Of a stretch of 64,000 nt of DNA, positions 16,611 to 25,462 are shown one piece after another; within the stretch, counting starts at the first letter, position 1; every line of letters starts with the position of its first letter. The notes under the pieces are model-generated. The model made no database searches, had not been told where the DNA came from, and saw only the letters and a list, made by a program, of their open reading frames with translations. This DNA is from Natronosporangium hydrolyticum (GTDB taxonomy: Bacteria; Actinomycetota; Actinomycetes; Mycobacteriales; Micromonosporaceae), in assembly GCF_016925615.1 (NCBI RefSeq), contig NZ_CP070499.1, forward strand, positions 3,596,001 to 3,660,000. The letters are read 5' to 3'. Made by a program: the position numbers and the translations under genes.

Positions 16611-17948
16611 TCAGGAATTACCCGGCTCCGGGTAGCCCTCGTTGGCTTCGATGTCGGCGTCGATCCGCGCCACCGCCCCGTCCAGCACCTGCTGGACATC
16701 GGCGCCCTGGACGATGTCGTCGATGGCGGCCGTCATGGTCTGGGTCATGGTCGGGTAGGCCGGGGTCACCGGCCGCGGCACCGCCACGTTTGGCGCCTCT
16801 GCCAGCTGATCGGCGAAGAGCTCCATGGTTCCGCCCGGACCGTAGAGGTCGGCGTCGCCGACCCCGGAGAGGGTGGCGGGCACTGCGGTGTTGGCGCTGG
16901 TGATCTCTGCGATGACCGGGTCCGAGATGAGGAACTCGATCACCGCCCAGGCCGCATCCGGGTCTTCGGCCGCCGAGGTCATGCCCCACGCCCAGGACCC
17001 CATGCCGGTCTTGCTGCCGGTGCCGAAGTCGGGCAGCGGCAACACGATCAGGTCGTCGCCGGCGGCTTCGTAGTAGGCGGGGTACATCCAGTTGCCCACC
17101 CAGGACAGCGGTGCGTCCTTAGCTAGGAAGTTGTTGTCGTCGGCGGCGTCGGCGTCGATCAGGCCGTCGGCCACCCACCGCTGGAACGTGGTGAAGGCGT
17201 CGACCACCGCCGGCGAGTTGAGTACGCCGTCCGCGCTCTGGTAGTCGGAGCGGTCGATCAGGTCACCGCCGGCGGACCAGACGATCGGCGCGAAGGCGTA
17301 GCTGAACCACTCCCCCTGCGACCCGTACCAGAATTTGGTGTCCAGCGGGTGGTCGTAGCCGGCATCCTGCAGGTCCCGCAGCACCTGCTCGGTCTCCTCC
17401 GCGGTCCAGGCATCCGCCGCCGAGGTGGGGATGCGGGCGTCCACCTCTTCCAGCGCCGACCGCCAGGCGAAGAGCCCGAGGCCGGAGTCGAAGCTGCCGA
17501 CGGCCCACAGCCGGTCGGCGTAGGTGCCCTGCTCGATGATGGACGGCAGCAGGTTTTCCCGCTGCTCGTCCGAGATGCAGTCGTCGAGCGAGGTGATGGT
17601 GCCCGCCCAGGCCAGGTTGGCCATGTTCGGGCCGTCCAGGTCGAGCACGTCCGGGAGGTCGCCGCTGGCCGCGGCGGCGTTTACCTGATCGGTGTACTGC
17701 CCCTCCGGGATCATGGTTAGCTCGACGGTCAGGTCGAGCTCCTGCCCCCGGGTGGCGTTGAAGTCGTCGACGGCCTGGCGGTAGGCATCAGCCTCCGAGC
17801 CTTCATGGGCGAACATCGTGACGGTGCCGCTGTCGACCGTGCCGTCGCACGCCGCGGTGGCGGCTTCGGCGTCGTCTCCCCCGCAGGCCGTAGCCAGCAG
17901 GAGCAGCGTGGCGGTGGCGCCAGCCACCGTAGCTGCGGGACGTTTCAT
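16611..17948 (-). CDS. extracellular sugar-binding lipoprotein of ABC importer
   Basis: Solute-binding protein of 445 residues. MKRPAATVAGATATLLLL followed by the lipobox ATAC at Cys22 marks a lipoprotein; the mature N-terminus is GGDDAEA. The fold matches CUT1 binding proteins (FAHEGSEADAYRQAVDDFN, later GMGSWAWGMTSAAEDPDAAW). The protein is strongly acidic and the mature part contains many Asp/Glu. It is encoded just after the LacI gene and before the two permeases, consistent with one operon. Confidence 0.92.
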   Translation of the reverse strand: MKRPAATVAGATATLLLLATACGGDDAEAATAACDGTVDSGTVTMFAHEGSEADAYRQAVDDFNATRGQELDLTVELTMIPEGQYTDQVNAAAASGDLPDVLDLDGPNMANLAWAGTITSLDDCISDEQRENLLPSIIEQGTYADRLWAVGSFDSGLGLFAWRSALEEVDARIPTSAADAWTAEETEQVLRDLQDAGYDHPLDTKFWYGSQGEWFSYAFAPIVWSAGGDLIDRSDYQSADGVLNSPAVVDAFTTFQRWVADGLIDADAADDNNFLAKDAPLSWVGNWMYPAYYEAAGDDLIVLPLPDFGTGSKTGMGSWAWGMTSAAEDPDAAWAVIEFLISDPVIAEITSANTAVPATLSGVGDADLYGPGGTMELFADQLAEAPNVAVPRPVTPAYPTMTQTMTAAIDDIVQGADVQQVLDGAVARIDADIEANEGYPEPGNS

Positions 17949-18008
17949 CGGGTATCGTCCTCTCTTGGTTCCTTCGTATGGTTGGTGGGACGGCTCGGCT
18001 CCGGTCGA

Positions 18009-19067
18009 CTAACCGCCGACTGGACGAGCCGCGCGCCGCCGCCTGCCCGCGGCGGCGCTGTGGTGTGGGGGTGCGGTGGTCTGACGCGCCACCAGGGTGA
18101 TGTCAAGCACGCACCGTTCGGCGGCGCGGCCAGGGTCGGCCCGCTCCTGCTCGACGATCCGGGCGGCCTGCCGTCCGGAGTCGACCAGCGGCTGCCGGAT
18201 CGTGGTGAGGCCGGCATGCTCGGCGATCTCCACGTCGTCGAAGCCGATCACGGACAGGTCGTCCGGGACCGTCAATCCCTGTTCCCGGGCGGCTTCCAGC
18301 GCGCCGAGGGCCTGGGTGTCGGAGGCGGCGAAGATGGCGGTCGGTGGCTCCGCCAGCGCCAACAGCGCCCGAGCGTGCTCCCGGGCGGTCTCCCGGCCGT
18401 GCGGGCCGGTCCGCTGATACCCGGCTCGCTGCGGCAACCCTGCCTCGGCAAGGGCACGGAGATAACCGGCGTGCCGGCGCTCGCTGGCGGTGAAGCCGAA
18501 CCGGTCGTGTTCCAGGTCGCCGATGAACCCGACCCGCTGATGCCCGAGTTCGAGCAGGTGGTTGGTGGCGAGCGCCCCGCCGGCCTCGTCGTCGATGCAG
18601 ACCGTCGAGAGCCCGGCCGCCTCGGTGTCGACCAGCACCGGCCGCAGGCCGGCCTCATCCAGCCGGGCCCGCTCGTCGCTGGTGAGCTGCAGCGAGACCA
18701 CCACCAGGCCCTCCGGGCGCAGGTCGCCGGCGAGCGCCCGGAGATGCTCGCCCTGGTGCTCCGGCAACTCCACATCGAACAGACTGACCGGCAGCCCGAG
18801 ATCCCGGCAGGACTCCACCATCCCTTGCACCCGGGCGAAGGCGGAGGGATGGGTCACGAACGGCACCAGCACGGCGACCGTCGCGAGCCGCCCCCGGGCC
18901 ATGCCCCGAGCGGTGCGGTTGGGCCGGTAGCCGAGTGTGGTCACGGCTGAGAGGACCCGCTGCCGGGTCTCCGCCCGCACCTGGCCGGTGTTGTTCATGA
19001 CCCGAGACACGGTGGCGACCGCGACACCCGCCTGACGGGCGACGTCGTGAATGGTCACCACTGACAT
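18009..19067 (-). CDS. LacI-family transcriptional regulator
   Basis: Repressor of 352 residues. The N-terminal HTH and hinge are VTIHDVARQAGVAVATVSRVMNNTG region plus TLGYRPNRTARGMA, followed by a periplasmic-binding-protein-like effector domain (GLVVVSLQLT, FAASDTQALGALEAAREQG, VIGFDDVEIAEHAGLTTIRQP). It heads the sugar-uptake operon and faces a 25-bp palindrome about 55 bases upstream. It likely represses its own operon until a sugar binds. I chose the ATG at 19067, directly before the HTH, rather than an upstream in-frame start. Confidence 0.92.
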   Translation of the reverse strand: MSVVTIHDVARQAGVAVATVSRVMNNTGQVRAETRQRVLSAVTTLGYRPNRTARGMARGRLATVAVLVPFVTHPSAFARVQGMVESCRDLGLPVSLFDVELPEHQGEHLRALAGDLRPEGLVVVSLQLTSDERARLDEAGLRPVLVDTEAAGLSTVCIDDEAGGALATNHLLELGHQRVGFIGDLEHDRFGFTASERRHAGYLRALAEAGLPQRAGYQRTGPHGRETAREHARALLALAEPPTAIFAASDTQALGALEAAREQGLTVPDDLSVIGFDDVEIAEHAGLTTIRQPLVDSGRQAARIVEQERADPGRAAERCVLDITLVARQTTAPPHHSAAAGRRRRAARPVGG

Positions 19068-19122
19068 GCCCGCTCGCCCCCCGCCCTGTATCGCGACGCC
19101 CGCAGGATCACCGAGCGTCACC

Positions 19123-19147
19123 GGAACCGGTTTCTGAAACCGGTTCC
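19123..19147. promoter_or_regulatory. 25-bp palindromic operator upstream of lacI-type gene
   Basis: Perfect inverted repeat GGAACCGGTTTC-T-GAAACCGGTTCC, containing two AACCGGTT boxes typical of LacI-family operators. It lies 56 bases before the LacI-type start. Confidence 0.85.
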
Positions 19148-19232
19148 CGTAACGTAGGGCACGCGACGGAAGAGGGTCAAGGCTCCGTCGGTAACGAGAT
19201 GGAAACAGTCGGCCGGGCGGGCGATCCGCCGG

Positions 19233-19805
19233 TCACCCCCGCCGGCCGGTCTTCTCGTCGGAACCACCGAGCACCGGGCTGACCGCTTCGATGATCACGA
19301 CCAGGCCGAAGACCGTCGCCATGAGCTGAAGCCAGTTTGTCGTCTCGAGCATCGTCACCGGGTCGCTGCGGTCGATCTCCGGCCGGCTGAACCACCACGG
19401 GTCCCCGTCGACCACGCTCAGCGCCACGAAGGCCAGGAACGCGAGGACATAGGTGATCTGCCGAAGCGCGACCCCACCCCAGCCGGTGACCGGCCGCCCG
19501 TCCCAGCGGCGGATGAAGTAATACCCCACCCCGAGCGGGGTCGCGAAGTACGCCACCAGCGAGATCTGGATCAACTCCTGGCCGCGGACCGCAACATCGA
19601 CGAAGGCTAGTACCAGCGAGACCGCCCCCAACCCGACCACCGCCCGCATGGCGACCTCACTGGCCCGTTGCCGGCGCGCGAGGTAGCGGGTCGCGAGCAC
19701 AGTCGCAATCAGCCCCCAGTACGCCGCGGTGAGCGCGTACAGGTGCGGCGCGCGGCGGACCATGTCGATCCCGTACTCGACCAGCGGCTCCAGATCGCCC
19801 GACAT
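19233..19805 (-). CDS. uncharacterised membrane protein, about five TM segments
   Basis: Integral membrane protein of 190 residues with hydrophobic stretches around residues 25-42, 58-76, 85-100, 115-135 and 160-180. No domain is recognised. The ATG at 19805 has GGGAGG upstream. It diverges from a TetR gene, and the intergenic region holds one good and one weaker copy of a CTAGTACG palindrome, so the TetR protein probably controls it. Function unknown; efflux or envelope maintenance is only a guess from context. Confidence 0.75.
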   Translation of the reverse strand: MSGDLEPLVEYGIDMVRRAPHLYALTAAYWGLIATVLATRYLARRQRASEVAMRAVVGLGAVSLVLAFVDVAVRGQELIQISLVAYFATPLGVGYYFIRRWDGRPVTGWGGVALRQITYVLAFLAFVALSVVDGDPWWFSRPEIDRSDPVTMLETTNWLQLMATVFGLVVIIEAVSPVLGGSDEKTGRRG

Positions 19806-19815
19806 GACACCTCCC

Positions 19816-19880
19816 CTAGTACGGTGTACCAAACCACCCGGACGGCCAGACTAGCACAGCGTACTAGTACGCCGTACTAG
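19816..19880. promoter_or_regulatory. TetR-type operators in divergent intergenic region
   Basis: CTAGTACG-C-CGTACTAG at 19864-19880 is a perfect 17-bp palindrome just before the TetR gene. A second, imperfect site (CTAGTACGGTGTACC, 19816-19830) lies next to the membrane-protein start. Confidence 0.75.
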
Positions 19881-19903
19881 CGGCTTGAGCAGTGAGGATG
19901 ACG

Positions 19904-20506
19904 ATGAGCGGACGACGGGAGCAGATCCTGCGGGCGGCGGGTGAGATCGCCACCGAACGCGGCATGTCGGCGCTGAGCGTGCGCGCGGTGGCCGACCGCG
20001 CCGGCATCGGTGCGAGCACCCTGCGGCACTACTTCCCGACCCAGCGGGCGCTCCTCGACGCCGTCGCCGGCTTGACCCTCAACGCCCAGCTGAGTGATCT
20101 GCGGATCACCGACCGCTCGGTGCCGCCAGCGGAGCGGCTGACCGAGTGCCTGGCTCAGTTCCTGCCACCGACTGACCACGACCGGTTGGGCCTGGAGCAG
20201 TGGCTCGCGCTCTACGCCGCCGCGCTTGGACCAGAGCGGACCGACCAGGCCCGGCAACTGCTGTCGGCCTTCACCGCCCACGCCCGGCACCGGGTCGATG
20301 CCTGGTTCGAGGTCCTGGCCGAAGAAGGAGCCCTGCCGGCCGCAGACCTCCCCCGGCACGCCACTGTGCTACTGGCGCTGATCGACGGCCTGTGCCTCCA
20401 ACTACTGACTCCGGAGCCGGCCACCAGCCTCCGGGAGGTGCGGGAACTGCTCGCGGACGCGGTCGAACGGCAAGTGTTCGGCGGCCGCGACCCCGAGGCT
20501 CGCTAG
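19904..20506 (+). CDS. TetR-family regulator
   Basis: Repressor of about 200 residues. The N-terminal HTH reads ILRAAGEIATERGMSALSV then ADRAGIGASTLRHYFPTQRALL, typical of TetR/AcrR. The C-terminal ligand domain is variable. The ATG at 19904 has GAGG six bases upstream; two alternative in-frame starts lie 6 and 12 bases earlier. It diverges from a membrane-protein gene, with palindromes between them, and converges with the BASS transporter gene only 8 bases downstream. Confidence 0.9.
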   Translation: MSGRREQILRAAGEIATERGMSALSVRAVADRAGIGASTLRHYFPTQRALLDAVAGLTLNAQLSDLRITDRSVPPAERLTECLAQFLPPTDHDRLGLEQWLALYAAALGPERTDQARQLLSAFTAHARHRVDAWFEVLAEEGALPAADLPRHATVLLALIDGLCLQLLTPEPATSLREVRELLADAVERQVFGGRDPEAR

Positions 20507-20514
20507 GGCGCTCC

Positions 20515-21486
20515 TCAGAGGAGGTTCGGAATCTTCTGCTCCGCAGCAAGGTTCGCGCGCCGGAAGTACAGGGTGACGAAGGTCGCCACGATCACGATGA
20601 AGAGCGAATACAGCGCCGGCACGAGCAACAGCAACCCCAACTGCGGGTGCCCCTGGAAGCTGAGCAGGACGATGGCGATAGCGAGTGGACCGTTCTGGAT
20701 GCCGGTCTCAAGCCCCACCGTTCGCGCGTTCATCGGGTGCAGCTTGATCGCGCGCGCGATCCAGTAGGCCACCGCGATGCCGAAGAGCCCGAGGCAGATG
20801 GCGACCAGGTAGACCTGCCACGGCGTCCCCACCAGCAACTGCCAGTTGCGCGGCACCCAGGTCACCATCAGGAAGACGATGAAGAACAACCCGAAGAAGC
20901 CGCCCAGTAGCTCCATCACCGCACCGATGTTGGGGCTGTAGCGGCGGACCAGCATCGCGAGCGCCACCGGCACCAGCAGGATCACCAGCGTGACGACGAT
21001 GTTGGCGATCGGGATCTGCAGCTCCATGCCCGCCGGCATGAAACGGGTGCCGTAGAGGTGCAGCACCAGCGGGGTCATCACGAGCGCCCACAGCGTCGAG
21101 TTGGTCGTCATCATGACGCTGAGCCCAAGGTTGCCCTTGGAGAAGTAGGTGAAGATGTTCGACGTGGTGCCGGCCGGCACCGACCCCATCAACAACGCGC
21201 CCAGCGCCAGCGGGGCGACGAACTCCGACGGCAGCTGGAGGATCAGCCCGATCACCAACAGGAAGGCGAGCAGCGGCATGATCCCGAACTGGGTGAGCCA
21301 GGCGATGATCAGGCCCCACGGTCGACGCAGGGCGGAGACGAGGTCGCGCGGGGTCAGACCGGCGCCGAGCCCGAACATGATCACGAACACCAGCGCGATG
21401 AGCATGACCTGCTCGAACTGCGTGACCACCTGGTGGTCTGCGGGAGGCGGCTCGAACGCGAGCGAGAGTATTGACGGATTCGACAT
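20515..21486 (-). CDS. BASS-family (bile acid:sodium symporter-like) transporter
   Basis: Membrane transporter of 323 residues with about nine to ten transmembrane segments. Diagnostic features are FGLGAGLTPRDL, the binding-site loop LMGSVPAGTTSNIFTYFSKG and the later ARTVGLETGIQNGPLA signature. Family members carry organic acids such as bile acids or pantoate with sodium. It starts two bases after the acyl-CoA ligase stop, so the two are co-transcribed, suggesting uptake of an organic acid that is then CoA-activated. Confidence 0.88.
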   Translation of the reverse strand: MSNPSILSLAFEPPPADHQVVTQFEQVMLIALVFVIMFGLGAGLTPRDLVSALRRPWGLIIAWLTQFGIMPLLAFLLVIGLILQLPSEFVAPLALGALLMGSVPAGTTSNIFTYFSKGNLGLSVMMTTNSTLWALVMTPLVLHLYGTRFMPAGMELQIPIANIVVTLVILLVPVALAMLVRRYSPNIGAVMELLGGFFGLFFIVFLMVTWVPRNWQLLVGTPWQVYLVAICLGLFGIAVAYWIARAIKLHPMNARTVGLETGIQNGPLAIAIVLLSFQGHPQLGLLLLVPALYSLFIVIVATFVTLYFRRANLAAEQKIPNLL

Positions 21487-21488
21487 AG

Positions 21489-23252
21489 CTACGCTTCCTG
21501 CGACCCGGTGGTCGCCTCGGGCGTGGAGCCCGTCGTCCCGGATGCCGGCTTAGCGCCGACCTCCGTGCGCAACTCCTTACGCAGAATCTTGCCGATCGGG
21601 CTCTTGGGCAGCTCGTCGCGGTACTCGACGCTTCGTGGCACCTTATAGGGTGCCAGGTACTCGCGGCAGTGCGCGATGATGTCGCTTTGCGACGGTGCCG
21701 GCTCGTCGGCGACGACGAAGGCGCGCACCGCCTCACCGGTCTTGGGATCGGGCACACCGATGACACCCGCCTCCCGCACGTTCGGCAGGGCGGCGATGCA
21801 CTCCTCGACCTCGTTGGGGTACACGTTGAAGCCACTGACCAGGACCATGTCCTTTTTGCGGTCGACGATCCGGAAGTAGCCCTCCTCGTCCATCTCGGCA
21901 ATGTCGCCGGTGTGCAGCCAACCGTCGGCGAGCGTCTGCTGGGTCTCTTCGGGGCGCTGCCAGTAGCCCTGCATGATCTGTGGGCCCCGCGCCACCAGCT
22001 CGCCCGGCTCGCCGGGCGGGAGCGGGTTGCCGGCGTCGTCGAGGCAGCGGATCTCGGTCGAGGGCACCGGAATCCCGATGGTGCCGTCCTTGACGCTGCC
22101 ACCGAGCGGATTGAACGTCAGCACCGGGGACGATTCGGTCAGGCCGTAACCCTCGACGATCGGCGTACCGGTGACGTCTCGCCAGTGTTCGGCGACGGAC
22201 TGGTGCAGCGCCATGCCACCGGCGACCGAGGCCCGCAGGTGCCGCGGCGGGTACTCCAGGAACCAACGCTCGTTGAGCAGCGCGTTGAAGAGCGTGTTGA
22301 CCCCGGAGAGCCACGTGATCGGGTAGTTCTCGAAGGCGCGCCGCAGGTTGCTGGGCGGCCGGGGCGACGGGATCAAGATGTTGCGTCCACTGCGGTAGTA
22401 GAAGCCGATCAGGTTCACCGTGAAGGCGAACACGTGGTAGAGCGGCAGCGCGGTGAGCACCGTCTCCTTCCCCGGCCGCAGGTGGGACCCGCACATCTCG
22501 AGCATCTGGAGGGTGTTGGCGACGAGGTTGCCGTGTGACAACATCGCTCCCTTGGAGACGCCGGTGGTGCCTCCGGTGTACTGCAGCGCGGCAACCGAGT
22601 CGAGCCCGATGCCCTCGAGATAAGCCTGGGCCTCCGCGCCACGTTCGAGTCGGTCGCGTCCCGCCGCCAGCGCCGCTTGCAGCGGGGTGTGCTCGACGGT
22701 AATGGGCGGGATCGTCCGGCTCCAGTAGCGCTGCGTGGCCCGGATGATGCCGGCGACGACCGCGGGGAAGAAGTCGGAGATCCGCACCGTGACCACCGAC
22801 TCGATCCGCGTGGCGGGCAGCACCTGCGGCAGCCGGTCGGCGAACATGTCGATGATGACCAGCGCCCGCGCTCCGGAGTCGCGGAACTGGTGTGTCATCT
22901 CGGAGGCTGTGTAGAGCGGGTTGGTGTTGACCAGCACGCAGCCGGCCTTCAGGATGCCGAAGGCCACCACTGGGTAGCTCAGGCAATTGGGCAGCTGCAC
23001 CGCGACCCGGTCGCCCGCGTCGAGCCCGACGACCTCCCGCAGATACACCGCGAACTCATCGGCGAGCCGCTCAACCTCGCCGTACCGAAGTGAACCGTTC
23101 ATGCCGTTCGGCATACATTGGGTGAAAGCGACCGCGTCGGCGTCCAATGCGGCGGATGGCCGCAATAGTTCCGGCACGTTGCGGGCGGGTGGTTCGCCGA
23201 TATCCGGCTGGGTCCCGGCCGGGTAGTGCTCGCGCCAGGGCAGCCCGTTCAT
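21489..23252 (-). CDS. acyl-CoA synthetase (AMP-forming), FadD-like
   Basis: Acid:CoA ligase of 587 residues that activates a carboxylic acid, probably a long-chain fatty acid, via an acyl-AMP. Motifs are the P-loop LQYTGGTTGVSKGAMLSH, the A5 box VEGYGLTESSPV, the hinge VDRKKDMVLVSGFNVYPNE and the catalytic Lys region PKSPIGKILRKELR. The last 20 residues are a Ser/Thr/Gly-rich tail. GAGGAGG precedes the ATG. It is the upstream gene of a pair with the BASS transporter. Confidence 0.92.
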   Translation of the reverse strand: MNGLPWREHYPAGTQPDIGEPPARNVPELLRPSAALDADAVAFTQCMPNGMNGSLRYGEVERLADEFAVYLREVVGLDAGDRVAVQLPNCLSYPVVAFGILKAGCVLVNTNPLYTASEMTHQFRDSGARALVIIDMFADRLPQVLPATRIESVVTVRISDFFPAVVAGIIRATQRYWSRTIPPITVEHTPLQAALAAGRDRLERGAEAQAYLEGIGLDSVAALQYTGGTTGVSKGAMLSHGNLVANTLQMLEMCGSHLRPGKETVLTALPLYHVFAFTVNLIGFYYRSGRNILIPSPRPPSNLRRAFENYPITWLSGVNTLFNALLNERWFLEYPPRHLRASVAGGMALHQSVAEHWRDVTGTPIVEGYGLTESSPVLTFNPLGGSVKDGTIGIPVPSTEIRCLDDAGNPLPPGEPGELVARGPQIMQGYWQRPEETQQTLADGWLHTGDIAEMDEEGYFRIVDRKKDMVLVSGFNVYPNEVEECIAALPNVREAGVIGVPDPKTGEAVRAFVVADEPAPSQSDIIAHCREYLAPYKVPRSVEYRDELPKSPIGKILRKELRTEVGAKPASGTTGSTPEATTGSQEA

Positions 23253-23434
23253 GGTCGATCCTCCTCGGCGAAAAGCACGCTGGGGTGAGACGGCTGGGGA
23301 TCCCGCTGGTGTCCCGGCACAGACCTGCTGGTCGGGACGACCACCGTGAGCACCGCCCGTCCCCTAGCGTCGGTGCCCGGAGCCATACTGCCAGAACAGC
23401 CGCGGGCGCGGGGGCCCGGCAAATGCGTACGTTG

Positions 23435-24661
23435 CTACCGCAGCTGGTCGCGGCGGCGGGTCAGGTAGGCGGTCTCGGCGGTGTTGCCCGCCAGCTCGAT
23501 GGCGCGGTCGTACGCCGCGCGCGACTGCTGGCTGCGGCCCAGCCGGCGGAGCAGGTCGGCGCGGGTCGCGTGGTAGGCGTGATAGCCGGCCAGCGCATTA
23601 CCGAGCCGGTCGACCGCCGCGAGCGCCACGTCCGGGCCGTCGACCTCGGCTACCGCGACGGCCCGGTTGAGGGCGACGACCGGCGATGGGTCGATGTGGA
23701 CGAGCTGATCGTAGAGGGCGACGACCTGGGACCAGTCGGTGTCGCGGGCGTCGCGGGCGGAGGTGTGCACGGCGTTGATAGCGGCGAGGATCTGGTAGCG
23801 ACCCGGCGCCGCTCCGGTGGCCAGGCGCTCGCGCACCAGCCGGTGGCCCTCGGCGACCAGCGCCGCATCCCAGGCCCCACGGTCCTGCTCAACGAGCGTG
23901 ACCAGCTCGCCACTGGCCGAGATCCGGGCGGTGCGGCGGGCCTCGGTGAGCAGCATCAGCGCCAGCAGCCCGGCCACCTCACCGTCGTCCGGCAGGAGCG
24001 TACGGAGCAGCCGGGTGAGCCGGATCGCCTCCGCGGTCAGATCGGGACGTACCGGATCGAGGTCGGGGCCGGTCGCCAGGTAGCCCTCGTTGAAGACGAG
24101 GAACAGCACCGCGAGCACGCCCGACCGGCGGGTCGGGAGATCGTCCCCGGATGGCACCCGGTACGGGATGCGCGCCGCCTTGATCTTGGCCTTCGCACGG
24201 GTGATCCGCCGCCCCATGGCGGTCTCCTGCACCAGGAAGGCGCGGGCGATCTCGGGCACGCTCAGACCGCCGACCATGCGCAGAGTCAGCGCCACCCGGG
24301 TCTCCGTCGAGAGCGCCGGGTGGCAGCAGGTGAAGATCAACCGGAGCCGGTCGTCGTCGATGGGGCCGAGCGGCTCCGGCGGGGCGTCGTCGTACAACAG
24401 CTGCGCCTCCCGCTGCTTGTCGTCGCGCTTGTGCTCCCGCCGGAGCCGGTCGATGGCCTTGCGGTTGGCGGTGGTGGTCAGCCAGGCGCCGGGATTGGGC
24501 GGGACGCCGTCGGCCGGCCACCGGGCGACGGCGGTCGCGAACGCCTCGGCCGCCGCCTCCTCGGCGATGTCGAGGTCACCGAACCGCCTGGTCAAGGAGG
24601 CGACCACCCGCGCCCACTCCTGGTGGTGGGCACGGGTGATCGCCTCCCGCACGTCGGTCAC
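23435..24661 (-). CDS. RNA polymerase sigma factor, ECF42-like with C-terminal TPR
   Basis: ECF sigma factor of 408 residues, unusually long for the class. Regions 2 and 4 occupy residues 1-170 (WLTTTANRKAIDRLRREHKR; LTLRMVGGLSVPEIARAFLV), followed by a domain of about 230 residues with LFLVFNEGYLATGP and TPR-like helices. This architecture and the adjacent YCII-protein gene match group ECF42, which lacks a classical anti-sigma factor and is thought to be controlled through its C-terminal extension. The GTG start is 15 bases after the upstream YCII stop, in one transcription unit. Confidence 0.9.
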   Translation of the reverse strand: MTDVREAITRAHHQEWARVVASLTRRFGDLDIAEEAAAEAFATAVARWPADGVPPNPGAWLTTTANRKAIDRLRREHKRDDKQREAQLLYDDAPPEPLGPIDDDRLRLIFTCCHPALSTETRVALTLRMVGGLSVPEIARAFLVQETAMGRRITRAKAKIKAARIPYRVPSGDDLPTRRSGVLAVLFLVFNEGYLATGPDLDPVRPDLTAEAIRLTRLLRTLLPDDGEVAGLLALMLLTEARRTARISASGELVTLVEQDRGAWDAALVAEGHRLVRERLATGAAPGRYQILAAINAVHTSARDARDTDWSQVVALYDQLVHIDPSPVVALNRAVAVAEVDGPDVALAAVDRLGNALAGYHAYHATRADLLRRLGRSQQSRAAYDRAIELAGNTAETAYLTRRRDQLR

Positions 24662-24676
24662 GCCGCTGCCTGCACC

Positions 24677-25021
24677 TCACCTGGCGGTCGGGTCGGGTAG
24701 CACCTGGAAGACCTGCTGCGGGCAGCGGCAGGCCGCCGCTAGCTTTGCGGCCCACTCCAGCGCCGCCTCGTGCGACGGCACGTCAACGACCGCGAACCCG
24801 CCGATGTGCTCCTTGGTCTCCGGGTAAGGGCCATCGGTCACCGTCCCGTCGGGGGCCACCACGCTCACCACGTCGTGGTGCTCCAGCCCGGCGCCGAAGA
24901 CCCACACCCCCGCCTGCCTCGCCTCCTGGATCACGGCGTGGGCGGCCTTGGCCGCATCAGGCAACTCCCCCGGAGGAATGACCATGTCGCCGTCGTCGAA
25001 CGCGATCAGGTACTCCGTCAT
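24677..25021 (-). CDS. YCII/DGPF-family protein
   Basis: Small dimeric alpha/beta protein of 114 residues. The DGPF-type signature TDGPYPETKEHIGGFAVVDV identifies the family typically paired with ECF41/42 sigma factors. Enzymatic activity is not established. The final residues CRCPQQVFQVLPDP are typical. It is the immediate upstream neighbour of the sigma factor gene. Confidence 0.9.
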   Translation of the reverse strand: MTEYLIAFDDGDMVIPPGELPDAAKAAHAVIQEARQAGVWVFGAGLEHHDVVSVVAPDGTVTDGPYPETKEHIGGFAVVDVPSHEAALEWAAKLAAACRCPQQVFQVLPDPTAR

Positions 25022-25089
25022 CTCAGCTCGTCTCCTCTCATGGCCTGGCCGCAGACTCGGGCAGGCCCTCACCCCTCCAACGAACGCCG

Positions 25090-25428
25090 CTACCCCGATG
25101 CGACACCGAGAAACGGCCGTACTTCGAGCTTCCGGTTGCACGCCTTCGACCCCTCGGCTGCCAACTCGAGCGCCACATCGAGGTCCGCGGCCTCGATGAC
25201 CCAAAGGCCAGCCAGGTGCTCCTTAGTCTCGACGAACGGCCCATCGGTGACTATCGCCTCCGCACCCCGATGGTCGATGACGGTAGCCGTGCCGGGCGCG
25301 GCGAGGCCGCCGGCGAAGACCCAGTGCCCCCGCGCCTTGAGCCGGTCGTTGAAAGCATTGATGGCAGTCATCTCGTCCGGCGTGGCGAGGCCCGCCGAAT
25401 CGTCGACCACCGAGACCAGGTAATGCAT
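25090..25428 (-). CDS. YCII/DGPF-family protein, second copy
   Basis: Second YCII-like protein of 112 residues, with TDGPFVETKEHLAGLWVIEA corresponding to the signature of its neighbour. It differs from the first copy at the N-terminus (MHYLVSVVDDSAGLATPDEM) and is likely a paralogue rather than a recent duplicate. It lies first in the cluster before the other YCII gene and the sigma factor. Confidence 0.9.
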   Translation of the reverse strand: MHYLVSVVDDSAGLATPDEMTAINAFNDRLKARGHWVFAGGLAAPGTATVIDHRGAEAIVTDGPFVETKEHLAGLWVIEAADLDVALELAAEGSKACNRKLEVRPFLGVASG

Positions 25429-25462
25429 GTGAATGTCACTCCTATGATTCGGGTGTACGGGC

